From the NCBI GenBank assembly GCA_034519515.1, contig JAXHOK010000048.1:90945-154944 (forward strand): a stretch of DNA of 64,000 nt, read 5' to 3'. The notes below the pieces were generated by a model. That model saw only the letters and a program-made list of their open reading frames with translations. It ran no database searches and was not told the DNA's origin. Position numbers and translations under genes: made by a program. This DNA is from Arcicella sp034519515 (GTDB lineage Bacteria; Bacteroidota; Bacteroidia; Cytophagales; Spirosomataceae). This document shows positions 43,246 through 53,331 of the stretch, one piece after another (the first letter of the stretch is position 1; each line of letters starts with the position of its first letter).

Positions 43246-44376
43246 TTAAAATTGATTTTTATAATCACAAATTTCTCCATATTTAGACAGTAATAAATCT
43301 GCACCATTTGAAGATGCTGTATCCAAGACATTAACTTCACACAAAGTATCTATTCTATTCATCTGGTCTTTTGCTGACGATATTTTGCCTAATTGGCTAT
43401 CGAAAAGAGTAATATTCTCAATCGCATTTTTGATAATTACAGTCAATTGTTCAAAATTTTCAAGCGATAAACTTGAACTTCCTAAATAGTTTTCAAGCCT
43501 TGCTCCTTTTCTATATTTTGGGTATTCTTCCAATCCCATGAATGCCAACATCCACGCTTTGCTATAGTAACCAATGGTTTTGGTTATACCGATATAATCT
43601 GCGATGAGTTCATCGTGCAGATTGTTGGAAGCATATCCATATTTTTTTAACGTATATAAGTGCGTACATTCATGTTCAAGTCTGATGGAATAGGAATAAG
43701 ACTTCCACACATCTTCTGATAAACCGAGACTACTGGCAGCAACATTGCTGTAAGGTTTTGTGCTTAAAACAATTATTTTGTCTTTGAATAAATTAGGGCG
43801 TGATAATACATTGTTTGAAAATTCTTCATTCCAATTTCCGAAGGGATTTTTGTCTAACCAATTTTGCTTCAAAGTATGTAATCTATCCCAATTATTGATT
43901 CCATTTATCAAAATTGCTCCCATTGAGGCAGGAACAAGTGCAGGGTTATTCTTGTGTAAAAGGCTTTGGATAATCTGAATAAAATCCTGATTATCGGGGA
44001 CTTTTATAACTGGAACTTTTCCCGCAATGCTTTTGTATATTTCAAATTCTATGCCATGGAGGTTCAATGTATTATTCTCATTAAAACCAATAGTTTTCCC
44101 TCTCAACACAGCATCAATATAGTCTTGTCTCTTATTAATATCTTCTTCAATCGGAAAATTTAATTGAGGATAACACTTTTTCAGTACCTCAAAAGTTCCC
44201 TTTTCGACAGAGTCATTACAATAACCCTCCCACGAATTAATGTATGGTTCATCCACAAAAGAAAACTGTTTTTTTACTTCTTTTGAGCTAAACTTATTTT
44301 GAAAATACGTTACTAATTCTTCCGAAAAAGCATCCACATCTTCTTCCAACGCTATATTTGATTGGTTCATCATCAT
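43246..44376 (-). CDS. HExxH metalloprotease-like protein of the NHLP export operon
   Basis: The 376-residue protein has no signal peptide. A zincin motif, HECTH at residues 235-239 in IRLEHECTHLYTLKKYG, is followed 17 residues later by HDELIADYIG, which can supply the third zinc ligand (Glu256 or Asp260). It starts three bases after the stop of the NHLP ABC transporter, so it is translated together with it. A protease joined to a peptide exporter could mature or degrade the exported peptide (inference). The exact family was not identified. Confidence 0.72.
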   Translation of the reverse strand: MMMNQSNIALEEDVDAFSEELVTYFQNKFSSKEVKKQFSFVDEPYINSWEGYCNDSVEKGTFEVLKKCYPQLNFPIEEDINKRQDYIDAVLRGKTIGFNENNTLNLHGIEFEIYKSIAGKVPVIKVPDNQDFIQIIQSLLHKNNPALVPASMGAILINGINNWDRLHTLKQNWLDKNPFGNWNEEFSNNVLSRPNLFKDKIIVLSTKPYSNVAASSLGLSEDVWKSYSYSIRLEHECTHLYTLKKYGYASNNLHDELIADYIGITKTIGYYSKAWMLAFMGLEEYPKYRKGARLENYLGSSSLSLENFEQLTVIIKNAIENITLFDSQLGKISSAKDQMNRIDTLCEVNVLDTASSNGADLLLSKYGEICDYKNQF

Positions 44377-44379
44377 TGA

Positions 44380-47292
44380 TTACGCAATTTGACGTTTGGC
44401 AAGTTGTGCGAATAAAGCATCGTTTACCATTAATTCATCATAAGTACCAGACTCTACGATTGCCCCTTTGTCCATCACATAAATACGGTCAGCATTCTTG
44501 ATGGTACTTAATCTATGGGCAATTATAATTCGAGTTGCTTGGAGTTTTTCCAAACTTTGTGAAACGATATTTTGGGTTTTATTGTCCAAAGCACTCGTGG
44601 CTTCATCCATGAATAACAGTCGTGGTTTATGCACGATGGCTCTGGCAATCATGAGTCTTTGTCGCTGTCCGCCCGAAAATGTCCCTGCCCCTTCACTAAC
44701 AACGGTGTGCATTTCCATAGGCATATGCTTGATGTCTTCTTCCATACCTGCCATTCGTGCAGCTTCCCAAGCATCATCCAAAGTCAATTCTGAATTACCC
44801 ACAATATTTTGATAAATACTTCCCGACATCAATGAGCCATTTTGTAGAACGACACCAATTTGTCTTCTTACTAATTCCTTATTCATTGATTCAAATGAGT
44901 CTGCATCGTAATAAATAGAACCTGCTTCGGCGTGTTCAAAGCCCAAGAGTAACCTCATAATCGTAGATTTCCCTGACCCAGAGGCTCCCACAAAAGCAAC
45001 CATTTCACCTGGTTTTACCTTGAAAGTTACATCATTCAGCACAAGTGGGAGGTCTTCTTTATATCTAAAAGAAACGGAATTCATCTCTATTTCTCCTGCT
45101 AATTCACCAGGATCCACACTTTGTTCGGCAGATTCAGTTTCTTCTTCCAAAATAGGCTTGACTCGTTCGTACAAAGTAATCACATTCAGAGACGTAATCA
45201 ATGCCATACTGAGTCTTAAACTATCACCCAAAAACTTATTAAAAGCACTAATAAATGCCATAAAAGCCCCCACAGAAAGCATACTTGCTGCTCCCGTTGT
45301 GTTTAGCATGGTGTAGTACAAGAATGAGAAAAAGAAAATGCTGGTCAAAAGTGGGTAGGAAGCATTAAATGTTTCTACAAAATTTTGATACGTTCCCGAA
45401 TTAAAACCGAGCTTCTTTAAGTTTGAAAACTTGTCAGCCCAAAGCGTAAATACTCGGCTTTCACCTCCTGCTATTCTTATTTTGGTAATTCCAGAAAGAA
45501 ACTCAAAAAGAAAGCCTTGTATTTCTCCCTGATATTTAGAAACTTGTCGGTCATACTTCAATTTCAATAATCCAATAGAAATCATAAAAGCCGCAGCAAT
45601 TCCGCCCAACAGTACTCCAACCCAAGCTAATTTTGAATCATAGTAAAAAAGGAGAATCAAATTGACAAATGAGAACGCTCCACTCAATACTGCCGTCATC
45701 AGGGTACTTGAAACAATTTGACGGATGGCATTGATACTCAAAACTCGGTTGGTAAGATCACCCGCTGAAAATTTCTTGTAGAAAGTTACTGGTAATCTGA
45801 GCATGTGATCCATCACACCCGCCTGTAAATTAATACTGGACTTGGATTCCACTCTTAATTGGAGGACTCCCTGGGCGAGCTGTAAACCTGCCGAAACGAA
45901 TCCAATAATTATCATAATCGTAAAAATCTCAACGTGTAACGATTTATCAGCCGTTGGGATGACATCATCATACATCGTTCCTGCTAAAATTGGTATTAAC
46001 ATTCCTAATAAACTCCCTACGAAAGCGGCTATTATCAATATCTTTGAATCTCTTTCTACACCTTTGATGGCAAAAGAAACCACTTTTTTGATGGAGGTCA
46101 TTTTACCATCAAATCCCGAGAAAAACATATGTCCAATCGGCTCTAAGGTATCAGCAATTTCGTTGTCAATGATAGATTCTTCCCCTGTCGATAAATCCTT
46201 TAAAACATAACTGGTAGAGGTTTTTTGTAACAAGGCAACGGGTGTTCTGTCTTTTTTTGTAAACGCTAATAAATGTCCATTCTCTTCTTTCCACCATACT
46301 CCTCTCAAAATAACTTTACGGATTCTTATTTTTGAGCTTTTCGCTATGGCATATAACTGATTAGTAACACTATTTTGATAAGACTCAATATGCTTAGGTT
46401 CTTCTAAATCAAAGCCAATTTGGTTTCCTATCAATTGACAAGTGGCAAAAAGAACCCCTTGTTTGTTTGACTTTTGAGAAATTAAAGAGGGAGAATTTTC
46501 ATCATTACCCGCAACAATAGACTTTATTTTTTCTAAGGTACTCTTTAACCCCTGTGCTTCTTTTACGAGTTTTTCCTGAAAATGATTACTCTCTTCCGAC
46601 TTTTGAGTCTCAATAATCTTGTTGAGTTGGGCATAAAAATAGTCCTCCAACTTAGTCAAAGAAAGTAGAAAGTATATTTCATCCTCTACCAATACTTCTC
46701 TGGTACTCATCACTCTTACCTGAGTGTTATCCGTTACGGATTTTATCCATAGTTTATTAGAAACGGGTGCAAGAAAATCAGGGTACTTTTCAGAATTTAT
46801 GGGCGTACTTTCCGAAAAAATATTAATCTCACCTTTCAGTAAATGAATCCAATTGATTCCATTTGAAGGGAAAGCGATTACATTTTTTTCTAAGGTCGTA
46901 ATTTTAAAATCGTCCAGCCCTGTATAGACTCTTGGGCTATTAGTAGTATTTACGACTGCCGAGGTTTTTGTTATCCATCTGTTAATCATGTTCTTTAAAA
47001 AGAAATGATCAACTTCGAGTAGATTATTTTTATCAATTCCCAATAATGTAGCTTCATTAGAGAAAACCACAAGCCTTGTATTATCAGTCTGTTCACGAGT
47101 CAGTAAACTAAACAATATTTCTCCTTTTTGTGCAGCATATAAATGTTTCAACTGATTCAAATACTCACCGTTTTCATCGATTTTAGTATAAAAAACATTT
47201 ACTTCACCCGAAAGCACCATCCAAAATCTATCCGTATCGTTTAGGACAAAGGGATTTTCGACTCCGACATATATTTTTTCATTTCCAGACAT
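44380..47292 (-). CDS. NHLP-type bacteriocin export ABC transporter permease/ATPase
   Basis: The 970-residue protein has an N-terminal region (about 1-230) with two halves resembling cyclic-nucleotide-binding folds (FWMVLSGEVNVFY, IHLLKGEINIFSES). A linker follows, then a six-helix ABC exporter domain (about 420-700) and an ATPase with Walker A GASGSGKST near residue 770, signature FSGGQRQRL, Walker B LLFMDEATSALD and switch His in IIAHRLST. This is the layout of the second NHLP/NHLM exporter. It pairs with the C39 exporter upstream, from which it is separated by a MITE and a long hairpin. Confidence 0.9.
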   Translation of the reverse strand: MSGNEKIYVGVENPFVLNDTDRFWMVLSGEVNVFYTKIDENGEYLNQLKHLYAAQKGEILFSLLTREQTDNTRLVVFSNEATLLGIDKNNLLEVDHFFLKNMINRWITKTSAVVNTTNSPRVYTGLDDFKITTLEKNVIAFPSNGINWIHLLKGEINIFSESTPINSEKYPDFLAPVSNKLWIKSVTDNTQVRVMSTREVLVEDEIYFLLSLTKLEDYFYAQLNKIIETQKSEESNHFQEKLVKEAQGLKSTLEKIKSIVAGNDENSPSLISQKSNKQGVLFATCQLIGNQIGFDLEEPKHIESYQNSVTNQLYAIAKSSKIRIRKVILRGVWWKEENGHLLAFTKKDRTPVALLQKTSTSYVLKDLSTGEESIIDNEIADTLEPIGHMFFSGFDGKMTSIKKVVSFAIKGVERDSKILIIAAFVGSLLGMLIPILAGTMYDDVIPTADKSLHVEIFTIMIIIGFVSAGLQLAQGVLQLRVESKSSINLQAGVMDHMLRLPVTFYKKFSAGDLTNRVLSINAIRQIVSSTLMTAVLSGAFSFVNLILLFYYDSKLAWVGVLLGGIAAAFMISIGLLKLKYDRQVSKYQGEIQGFLFEFLSGITKIRIAGGESRVFTLWADKFSNLKKLGFNSGTYQNFVETFNASYPLLTSIFFFSFLYYTMLNTTGAASMLSVGAFMAFISAFNKFLGDSLRLSMALITSLNVITLYERVKPILEEETESAEQSVDPGELAGEIEMNSVSFRYKEDLPLVLNDVTFKVKPGEMVAFVGASGSGKSTIMRLLLGFEHAEAGSIYYDADSFESMNKELVRRQIGVVLQNGSLMSGSIYQNIVGNSELTLDDAWEAARMAGMEEDIKHMPMEMHTVVSEGAGTFSGGQRQRLMIARAIVHKPRLLFMDEATSALDNKTQNIVSQSLEKLQATRIIIAHRLSTIKNADRIYVMDKGAIVESGTYDELMVNDALFAQLAKRQIA

Positions 47293-47358
47293 GAGAGTAA
47301 ATTTTATTGGGTTCTTTGAGATATTTACAGACTAATTTTATTCTACATTTTGTATTAA

Positions 47359-47548
47359 GGAACGGGAAAATAATAAGTGGATGAATTTTTAAATGTTATT
47401 TTTTGTGCCAATCAAGGCGATAAAACCGTGCGACGGTCGCCGCAGTTTAGCATCGCTAAATGAGGATTTCATCTGGGCGGCATTCCGCAACGTAGAGTGG
47501 TACAAAAAAGGGCATTTAAAAAACGTCTACTTATTGTTTTTCAGTTCC
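47359..47548 (+). mobile_element. MITE family 1, copy 3 (190 bp, TAA duplication)
   Basis: The element starts GGAACGGGAAAATAATAAGT and ends in GTTCC, flanked by TAA at 47356-47358 and 47549-47551. It lies between the two ABC genes of one operon, in the opposite orientation to copy 2, so copies 2 and 3 bracket 44380-47292 and 43246-44376. Confidence 0.9.
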
Positions 47549-47553
47549 TAAAT

Positions 47554-47632
47554 AACCGCTGACAGGACGAAAAGCCGCTGTCAGGGTTTATTTTCACAAC
47601 CCTGACAGCGGCTTTTCGTCCTGTCAGCGGTT
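47554..47632. repeat. perfect 35-bp inverted repeat
   Basis: The arms 47554-47588 and 47598-47632 are perfect complements with a 9-base spacer. Each arm itself contains two near-copies of CCGCTGACAGG. With its GC-rich stem it should be a strong RNA hairpin between the two exporter genes, limiting read-through or protecting upstream mRNA. Confidence 0.88.
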
Positions 47633-47658
47633 GTACGGTAAAGTAGATAATTCTTATT

Positions 47659-49860
47659 TTATTTGGTTTCTATTAATTGAGCATAAACGCCATGCTGCTT
47701 CATTAATTCTTGATGAGTGCCTCGTTCTACTATTTTGCCATATTCCATCACAATTATTTCATCACAATCAATGATAGTGCTCAGTCTGTGTGCGACTATT
47801 AAGCACGTACAACCTCTTTTTTTGATGTTATCCATTACCAATTTTTCGGCAGTGGGGTCCAAAGCACTTGTGGCTTCATCCATAATCAAAATAGATGGAT
47901 TTGTGGCTAATGCCCTTGCAATTTCTAAACGCTGGCGTTGTCCACCACTAAAATTAGAACCGCCTTCTTGTACGTCACTATCATAAGCGTCTTTTCGGAC
48001 AGCTATAATGTCGTGAATAGCAGCATCCTTGGCAGACTGAATAATATTTTTATCCGAAATAGTGGAATCCCAGAAGGATATATTTTCTTTGATTGTACCA
48101 TTGAAAATAAGTACCTCTTGGTCAATTACCGCCAAAGAATCTGTGATTACGTGTCTTGGAAAATCATCCTTTGGTTTATTATCCAGTAAGATTTCACCTT
48201 TCCAGGGTCTGTATAATCCAGAGGCTATTTTGGCAACCGTTGATTTACCACTGCCAGAACCTCCCACCAAGGCAACTCTGCTTCCAGGTTTCAATTTTAA
48301 ATTGAAATTTTCAACCAAAGCGGGCATGGTAGTATTGTACCCAAAGGTTACATCCTTCATTTCAAAATACCCAATCAACTTATTATTGACGGCTTGATTT
48401 GAAGTATCAAGACTATCAACCTTGTTTTTATCTTTCGTAAATTGGTCATCAACTTCATAATTTATTACATCGTCGATACGCCCCATATCACTTTCTGTTT
48501 CGTGCAACAGTGTACCCACAGAAATTAATTGATTAACGGGTGAAATAAAATTACCCATCAAGTACGTGAAAGCTACCAACGCTCCGAGAGTCATTTGTCC
48601 ATCCATAATTCTCAAAGCTCCTATGCCTAAAATTAGCGTAGTTGTCAGGGAAGTAAGTAACGGAGGAATGGCACTAAACCTGACAGAGAGCCATCCTAAC
48701 TCTTGCTGACCATTGGTTACTTTTGCTAAATATCCAATCCAGTTAGTGAAGAAATCATTTTCTCTTCCCGATGCTTTCAGGGTTTCAATCATTGAGATTC
48801 CCGAGGTTGTTGTTCCTAACAATTTACCCATTTCGTTACTCAAACGGCGATTTCCATCTTTTCTGGCTCTTGATACATACTTCACTGCGGCTACGTTGAG
48901 TCCCGCCATAAATACTCCGATGAGTGTTAAAGGAACGTCATAAGAGAACATCAGAGCTGCGTAAAATATAACAACAATTACGTTCAAGGCTGCATTGGCA
49001 AGGTCTCCACTTAATAATCTGGCTACTTTGTCATTTAACGATACTCTGTTTCCAATTTCACCACTATAACGTTGAGTAAAAAAGGCTATTGGTAGATGAA
49101 AAACGTGCCAAAGAAATTTACTCGAAGTCGTAAGTGCCAGTTTTGTCTCTAATTTGAGCAAGTAATATTGTTGTAGATAAACCAGCACCGCATTGATAAT
49201 TAAGGTTGCTCCCATTATCAACAAAAGGGGCATCACAAAGCCTGCATAGCCATTTATCAAGTATTTATCAATAAATATCTGAATGAACGACGGAATCACT
49301 AACCCTGGAATCACCAAGAAGAGACTTACTAAAATGATGTAAGCAATACTTAATTTTGAATTGGCAACTCTTGATGCTAATGAGGCAAGTAGTCCTCTTT
49401 TTTCATTACCTTTTTCAAAAGTAGCACTCGGATTAAAGGTCAGCACCACGCCCGTATAGGCTTCATCAAACTCCTGATGCGTAACTTGATACCTTCCTTG
49501 GGCGGGGTCGCTTAGGAATACTTTTTTTTGCGTGAAACCTTCTAAAACCAAGAAATGGTTAAAGTTCCAAAAGATGATAGCGGGGGTTTGAACCTGCATC
49601 AATTTTTCAATAGACTTTGCGTAGCCTTTGGATTCTAAACCAAACTCTTTGGCAGCTTTGATAATATTGGTTGCTTTCAAGCCGTCTCTGGAAACCCCAC
49701 AGGCGATTCGTAGTTTTTCTAAGGGAACAAATTTTCCAAAATGCCCCAAAATGATGCTCAGTGCCGCCGCCCCACATTCCACACTTTCCATCTGCAAAAC
49801 CGTGGGAACTTTGACGGGTCTTGCCTGTTTTTCAATAACAAATTTCTTAGTATTGTCCAT
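47659..49860 (-). CDS. NHLP-type bacteriocin export ABC transporter with C39 peptidase
   Basis: The 733-residue protein has an N-terminal C39 peptidase (about 15-145) with catalytic Cys29 (ESVECGAA), His102 (NFNHFLVLEG) and Asp118 (LSDPAQG). A six-helix exporter domain follows, then an ATPase with GGSGSGKST, FSGGQRQRLEIARAL and ILIMDEATSALD. It cuts leaders, usually after a double glycine, while exporting the peptide. It follows the HlyD gene by 17 bases. All active-site residues are intact, so this exporter looks functional. Confidence 0.93.
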   Translation of the reverse strand: MDNTKKFVIEKQARPVKVPTVLQMESVECGAAALSIILGHFGKFVPLEKLRIACGVSRDGLKATNIIKAAKEFGLESKGYAKSIEKLMQVQTPAIIFWNFNHFLVLEGFTQKKVFLSDPAQGRYQVTHQEFDEAYTGVVLTFNPSATFEKGNEKRGLLASLASRVANSKLSIAYIILVSLFLVIPGLVIPSFIQIFIDKYLINGYAGFVMPLLLIMGATLIINAVLVYLQQYYLLKLETKLALTTSSKFLWHVFHLPIAFFTQRYSGEIGNRVSLNDKVARLLSGDLANAALNVIVVIFYAALMFSYDVPLTLIGVFMAGLNVAAVKYVSRARKDGNRRLSNEMGKLLGTTTSGISMIETLKASGRENDFFTNWIGYLAKVTNGQQELGWLSVRFSAIPPLLTSLTTTLILGIGALRIMDGQMTLGALVAFTYLMGNFISPVNQLISVGTLLHETESDMGRIDDVINYEVDDQFTKDKNKVDSLDTSNQAVNNKLIGYFEMKDVTFGYNTTMPALVENFNLKLKPGSRVALVGGSGSGKSTVAKIASGLYRPWKGEILLDNKPKDDFPRHVITDSLAVIDQEVLIFNGTIKENISFWDSTISDKNIIQSAKDAAIHDIIAVRKDAYDSDVQEGGSNFSGGQRQRLEIARALATNPSILIMDEATSALDPTAEKLVMDNIKKRGCTCLIVAHRLSTIIDCDEIIVMEYGKIVERGTHQELMKQHGVYAQLIETK

Positions 49861-49877
49861 GGTGTTAAAACTTGTTT

Positions 49878-51140
49878 TTAGTACAGGTCAAAGAATTTCT
49901 TGAATGCTGGCACTACAATCGTAGCGGGGGCTTCTTGTTTTATCGTAATTTTGCCTGTGCATGATGTTCCCTCTTTTATCACAATATTGGGACCTTTGGC
50001 GGATGTCCATTTGAACCCACTGTATGAGGAAGTGTCTTTGTCAAATTCAACATGAACCTCAAAAAGAGGACCCGATGCCAATAATCCTTTGACTAATTGA
50101 TCATTTTTTACCGAAGTCATCATCCCCTGTTGCGTAATAGGAAAGTCTGAAATATAAGTAACTTTACCTTTGATAAATCCATATTCTTGTGGCTGCACGG
50201 TGGATGGAACAACAAACGCCTCCATCCCTTTTTTAATCTTTTTACCGTCTTGCGAAGGAATATAGAGGACTCCCTTTAATTTAGAAACTTCCCCATCATG
50301 CTGATTTTTGAGCTTGAACAAAGGAGTTCCTGGTCCCACAACAACGCCCGCATCCGTCAAAACTTCTACGACCTCGCCACTGTAAGGGCTTTTGATGTTT
50401 GATTGAGTTTCGTATCGTTCCGATAAAAATTGAAGGTTTCTTTCCGCTTCGGCAATTCGTTGATTTTGCAAGGTAGTCTTTTGCTGTAAATCAAATCCTA
50501 CGTTAAGTTTTCTATTAGACGTTTCAACCATTTGAGATTTTAATCTTTCGATGGTATTTTTAGAAGCATCTATTTGTTGCTTTGTATTGGCTACCTGCGA
50601 CTTAACAATCAGTCCCTTCTCAAGCAAATTATTCTCTTGCTCTAATTGATTATTTAAAAATGCCTGTCTCTTCTTCTCAGACTCAATTTCTCCTTGAATA
50701 CTTACTCTATTTTGGGTGATTAATTCTCCTTCCAATTGTGAACCTTCGCTACCATAAGATACTAATTTGCCCATTTCCAGCTTTCTGTCCGACAATACAG
50801 CTTTTGCCGACTCTATTTGTTGCAAAAGTTCTGGTTGTTGGATGGCTGCGATAACGTCTCCCTCTTTTACTTTACTACCAATTGAGACTTGCAACTTCAT
50901 CAGTTGCCCTTGCGAAGTGGCAACTACTTCGTGGACTTCGCCACCCAAAACAACACCAATGGCATTGAGTTTGGTTTTTACCTTGCCCACAACTGCCCAA
51001 CCTATCCCCGTGCCGAGGGCTAAGAAAACCGTGAATAATGCAATCCATGCTTTTGGACCAGTAACTTTTATGAGTTGGTCTAATTTTTCGGGGGTCGAAA
51101 GTTTTTCTAATGCTGCCTTTCTAAAAAATCCTGCTGCCAT
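49878..51140 (-). CDS. HlyD-type membrane-fusion protein of the NHLP exporter
   Basis: The 420-residue protein has one transmembrane helix (about 34-52), a lipoyl-like half motif (VVATSQGQLMKLQVSIGSKVKEGDVIA), a long coiled coil (about 105-245) and a second lipoyl half (SPYSGEVVEVLTDAGVVVGPGTPLF). This is the adaptor linking the inner-membrane exporter to TolC. The spacings of 17 bases to both neighbours fit one operon. Confidence 0.9.
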   Translation of the reverse strand: MAAGFFRKAALEKLSTPEKLDQLIKVTGPKAWIALFTVFLALGTGIGWAVVGKVKTKLNAIGVVLGGEVHEVVATSQGQLMKLQVSIGSKVKEGDVIAAIQQPELLQQIESAKAVLSDRKLEMGKLVSYGSEGSQLEGELITQNRVSIQGEIESEKKRQAFLNNQLEQENNLLEKGLIVKSQVANTKQQIDASKNTIERLKSQMVETSNRKLNVGFDLQQKTTLQNQRIAEAERNLQFLSERYETQSNIKSPYSGEVVEVLTDAGVVVGPGTPLFKLKNQHDGEVSKLKGVLYIPSQDGKKIKKGMEAFVVPSTVQPQEYGFIKGKVTYISDFPITQQGMMTSVKNDQLVKGLLASGPLFEVHVEFDKDTSSYSGFKWTSAKGPNIVIKEGTSCTGKITIKQEAPATIVVPAFKKFFDLY

Positions 51141-51157
51141 AATTTTATATTCTTTTG

Positions 51158-52729
51158 TTAATTATCTGTGTTTGGAATGACATAAAATGCCTTTTGGTCG
51201 ATGCTAAATCCTTGAATATCCTGAGAAATCAGAGTGCCTGTTTCGTGTCTGAGATTTATTATTGCGTTAGCAAACTGTTGATTAGCCTGTAAATATTGTA
51301 ATTCCGAAGCCGTGAGACGTTCCTGAAATAAAATCAAGTTCAAAATGGTTGTTAAACCCGTTTGAAACTTTACTTGCTCATTATTGAATGCCTCCTTATA
51401 GTTATTCAATACTTCTCTTGCCTTATCAACCACTAAAACACTATTATTTAAGATGTTAATAGCATCACTAATATTCAATTCAATGTTTCTTTGTAAGTTG
51501 TCATTGACTACAGCTTGGTCTTTCAAAGCAATGTTACTTTTGGTAAGATTTCCTTTTGCCAAGTTATTATTAATTGGAAATGTAAATGTTAATCTGGCTC
51601 CCACTCCCATATTTCTACCTTGATTGTTGGTGAAAGAAGAGAACGTTTCACCTATGCCGTTACCCGTGCTGGCACTTCCATAAAAAACAAAACCCGTCAA
51701 ATCCAACTGAGGCTTCATATTATTTTCCGCCAGTTTATTTTGCATTACTAATACTTCGGATATTTTCTTGGCTGCCTTCACATCGGCTCTTTTTTCTCTT
51801 GCAGCTTTAATAAAAGCATTTTTATCAAAATTCTCTTTAAATTCTGACTGTGCAATTGTGGGAAAATCATTCACAGGAACATCCAATAATAGGCTTTCTT
51901 CATTGCTTAATCCAATCACTCTTCCTAAGTTCAATCTTGCCTGATACAGATTCTGCTCGGCAATAATAGTCTGCTTTTCTTGGTTGAGTAAATCTGCATT
52001 TACTTGTACCAAATCTCCTGCGGGCTTTTTGTCTGCTTTTATTAATTCCTTCGTGATTCCCATAACATTCCTTACTCTGTTTTCATTTTGCTTATAGATC
52101 TCTACATTTTTATAGGCAGTATAGTAACTCCAATAGGCAAAACCTACCTGTAAAACCTCGAAGGAATTGACAAACTCGTTATTTCTTTTTGAGTTTTCTA
52201 TGTAAAGGACAGAACTTCTCTCTAAAATAGTGGCAATTTCTCGCCCTTTTCCCCGCATCAATGGCTGAGTTAGAGAGTAGTTAATCGTACTTGCATGATT
52301 GCCCCAATACGCTCCAACGTTTTGATTGAAACTATCAAAAGGAAGATTACTATTGTTGAAACCATAGTTCAAACTTATGTCAGTCGTTTGACCAGAACGA
52401 AGTCTCTTACGAATCCCTGCTGCAAAATTTGCATTATTGGTTTTCAAAGACTTGTCAACAAACTGATTTCTGGGGTCAGCATCAAACAATGTATTACTAC
52501 TATTTCGCAGACCCAACTCTGAATACGAATTAAAGTCAAATACACTTTTTTGAATTTGCAAATTAGCATCTGCATCTTGTATGGTGTATGCACTTCTCTT
52601 CATCGTCGGGTTTTTATCAAACGCCTTCGATGAGATTTCAAGTAAGTCGCATTTGATTTTTGACTGACCGTATGAGTGATTAACAGATACAACCAATAAC
52701 AATATGAAAATATATTTACAGGACTTCAT
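51158..52729 (-). CDS. TolC-family outer-membrane efflux protein
   Basis: The 523-residue protein has a signal peptide (about 1-22) and two TolC-type repeats with long helices; typical strings are INYSLTQPLMRGKG and LTASELQYLQANQQFANAIINL near the end. It forms the outer-membrane channel for the exporter. It is encoded first among the core export genes after the small cyclic-nucleotide-binding-like protein. Confidence 0.9.
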   Translation of the reverse strand: MKSCKYIFILLLVVSVNHSYGQSKIKCDLLEISSKAFDKNPTMKRSAYTIQDADANLQIQKSVFDFNSYSELGLRNSSNTLFDADPRNQFVDKSLKTNNANFAAGIRKRLRSGQTTDISLNYGFNNSNLPFDSFNQNVGAYWGNHASTINYSLTQPLMRGKGREIATILERSSVLYIENSKRNNEFVNSFEVLQVGFAYWSYYTAYKNVEIYKQNENRVRNVMGITKELIKADKKPAGDLVQVNADLLNQEKQTIIAEQNLYQARLNLGRVIGLSNEESLLLDVPVNDFPTIAQSEFKENFDKNAFIKAAREKRADVKAAKKISEVLVMQNKLAENNMKPQLDLTGFVFYGSASTGNGIGETFSSFTNNQGRNMGVGARLTFTFPINNNLAKGNLTKSNIALKDQAVVNDNLQRNIELNISDAINILNNSVLVVDKAREVLNNYKEAFNNEQVKFQTGLTTILNLILFQERLTASELQYLQANQQFANAIINLRHETGTLISQDIQGFSIDQKAFYVIPNTDN

Positions 52730-52755
52730 TTTCTTATTTTTTATTAAAACTCAAC

Positions 52756-53271
52756 CTATACCTCAGAAAATTTGTGTAACATTTGTCCAAATCTTGAACC
52801 AGCCTGAGCCACCCCATCCAATACATTATCATCAATAATATCTTCTTCCTCCGGATTTCCATAGCCCAATTGGTCAGTGGTTTTTCTCAATCTATTAGAA
52901 AGGAATAATGCCAAGGCATAATAGAAATTTGACTTAAATTCCATGTTGCTCGAAAGTCTGAAATTTATCATCTCACGTGAGATTTGATAAATAACCGATG
53001 GTTGCGTAACAATCACCGAGACAGACGGAGGTCTGGATTCTAAGAAGGACATTTCGCCCACTATTTCTCCTACTTCCAGTTTGGCAACGGTTTCATTGTT
53101 ATTGGCACAAACCGCCAACTGACCCGATAAAACAATGTACAAACTGTCAATAGGTTCTCCTTTATTTATTAGTCTGTCGCCCGTTTCCATGTCCATTTTA
53201 CTACCATTGTTGAGCATCCACTCAACATCTCTGTCATTTAATTGACCCAAGAAAAAAAGTACTCGTTTCAT
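52756..53271 (-). CDS. cyclic-nucleotide-binding-domain protein of the NHLP locus
   Basis: The 171-residue protein is a single cNMP-binding-like beta roll: DRLINKGEPIDSLYIVLSGQLAV and VGEIVGEMSFLESRPPSVSVIV. It has no DNA-binding domain. Such proteins are known companions of NHLP exporters, and the second ABC protein here has a similar N-terminal region. It may sense or gate export (inference). It lies 26 bases upstream of tolC. Confidence 0.8.
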   Translation of the reverse strand: MKRVLFFLGQLNDRDVEWMLNNGSKMDMETGDRLINKGEPIDSLYIVLSGQLAVCANNNETVAKLEVGEIVGEMSFLESRPPSVSVIVTQPSVIYQISREMINFRLSSNMEFKSNFYYALALFLSNRLRKTTDQLGYGNPEEEDIIDDNVLDGVAQAGSRFGQMLHKFSEV

Positions 53272-53331
53272 AAATATGTTGTTTTAAAATAATACACTAA
53301 TTTATTAGGATAAAAATTGATAAATAAGCCC

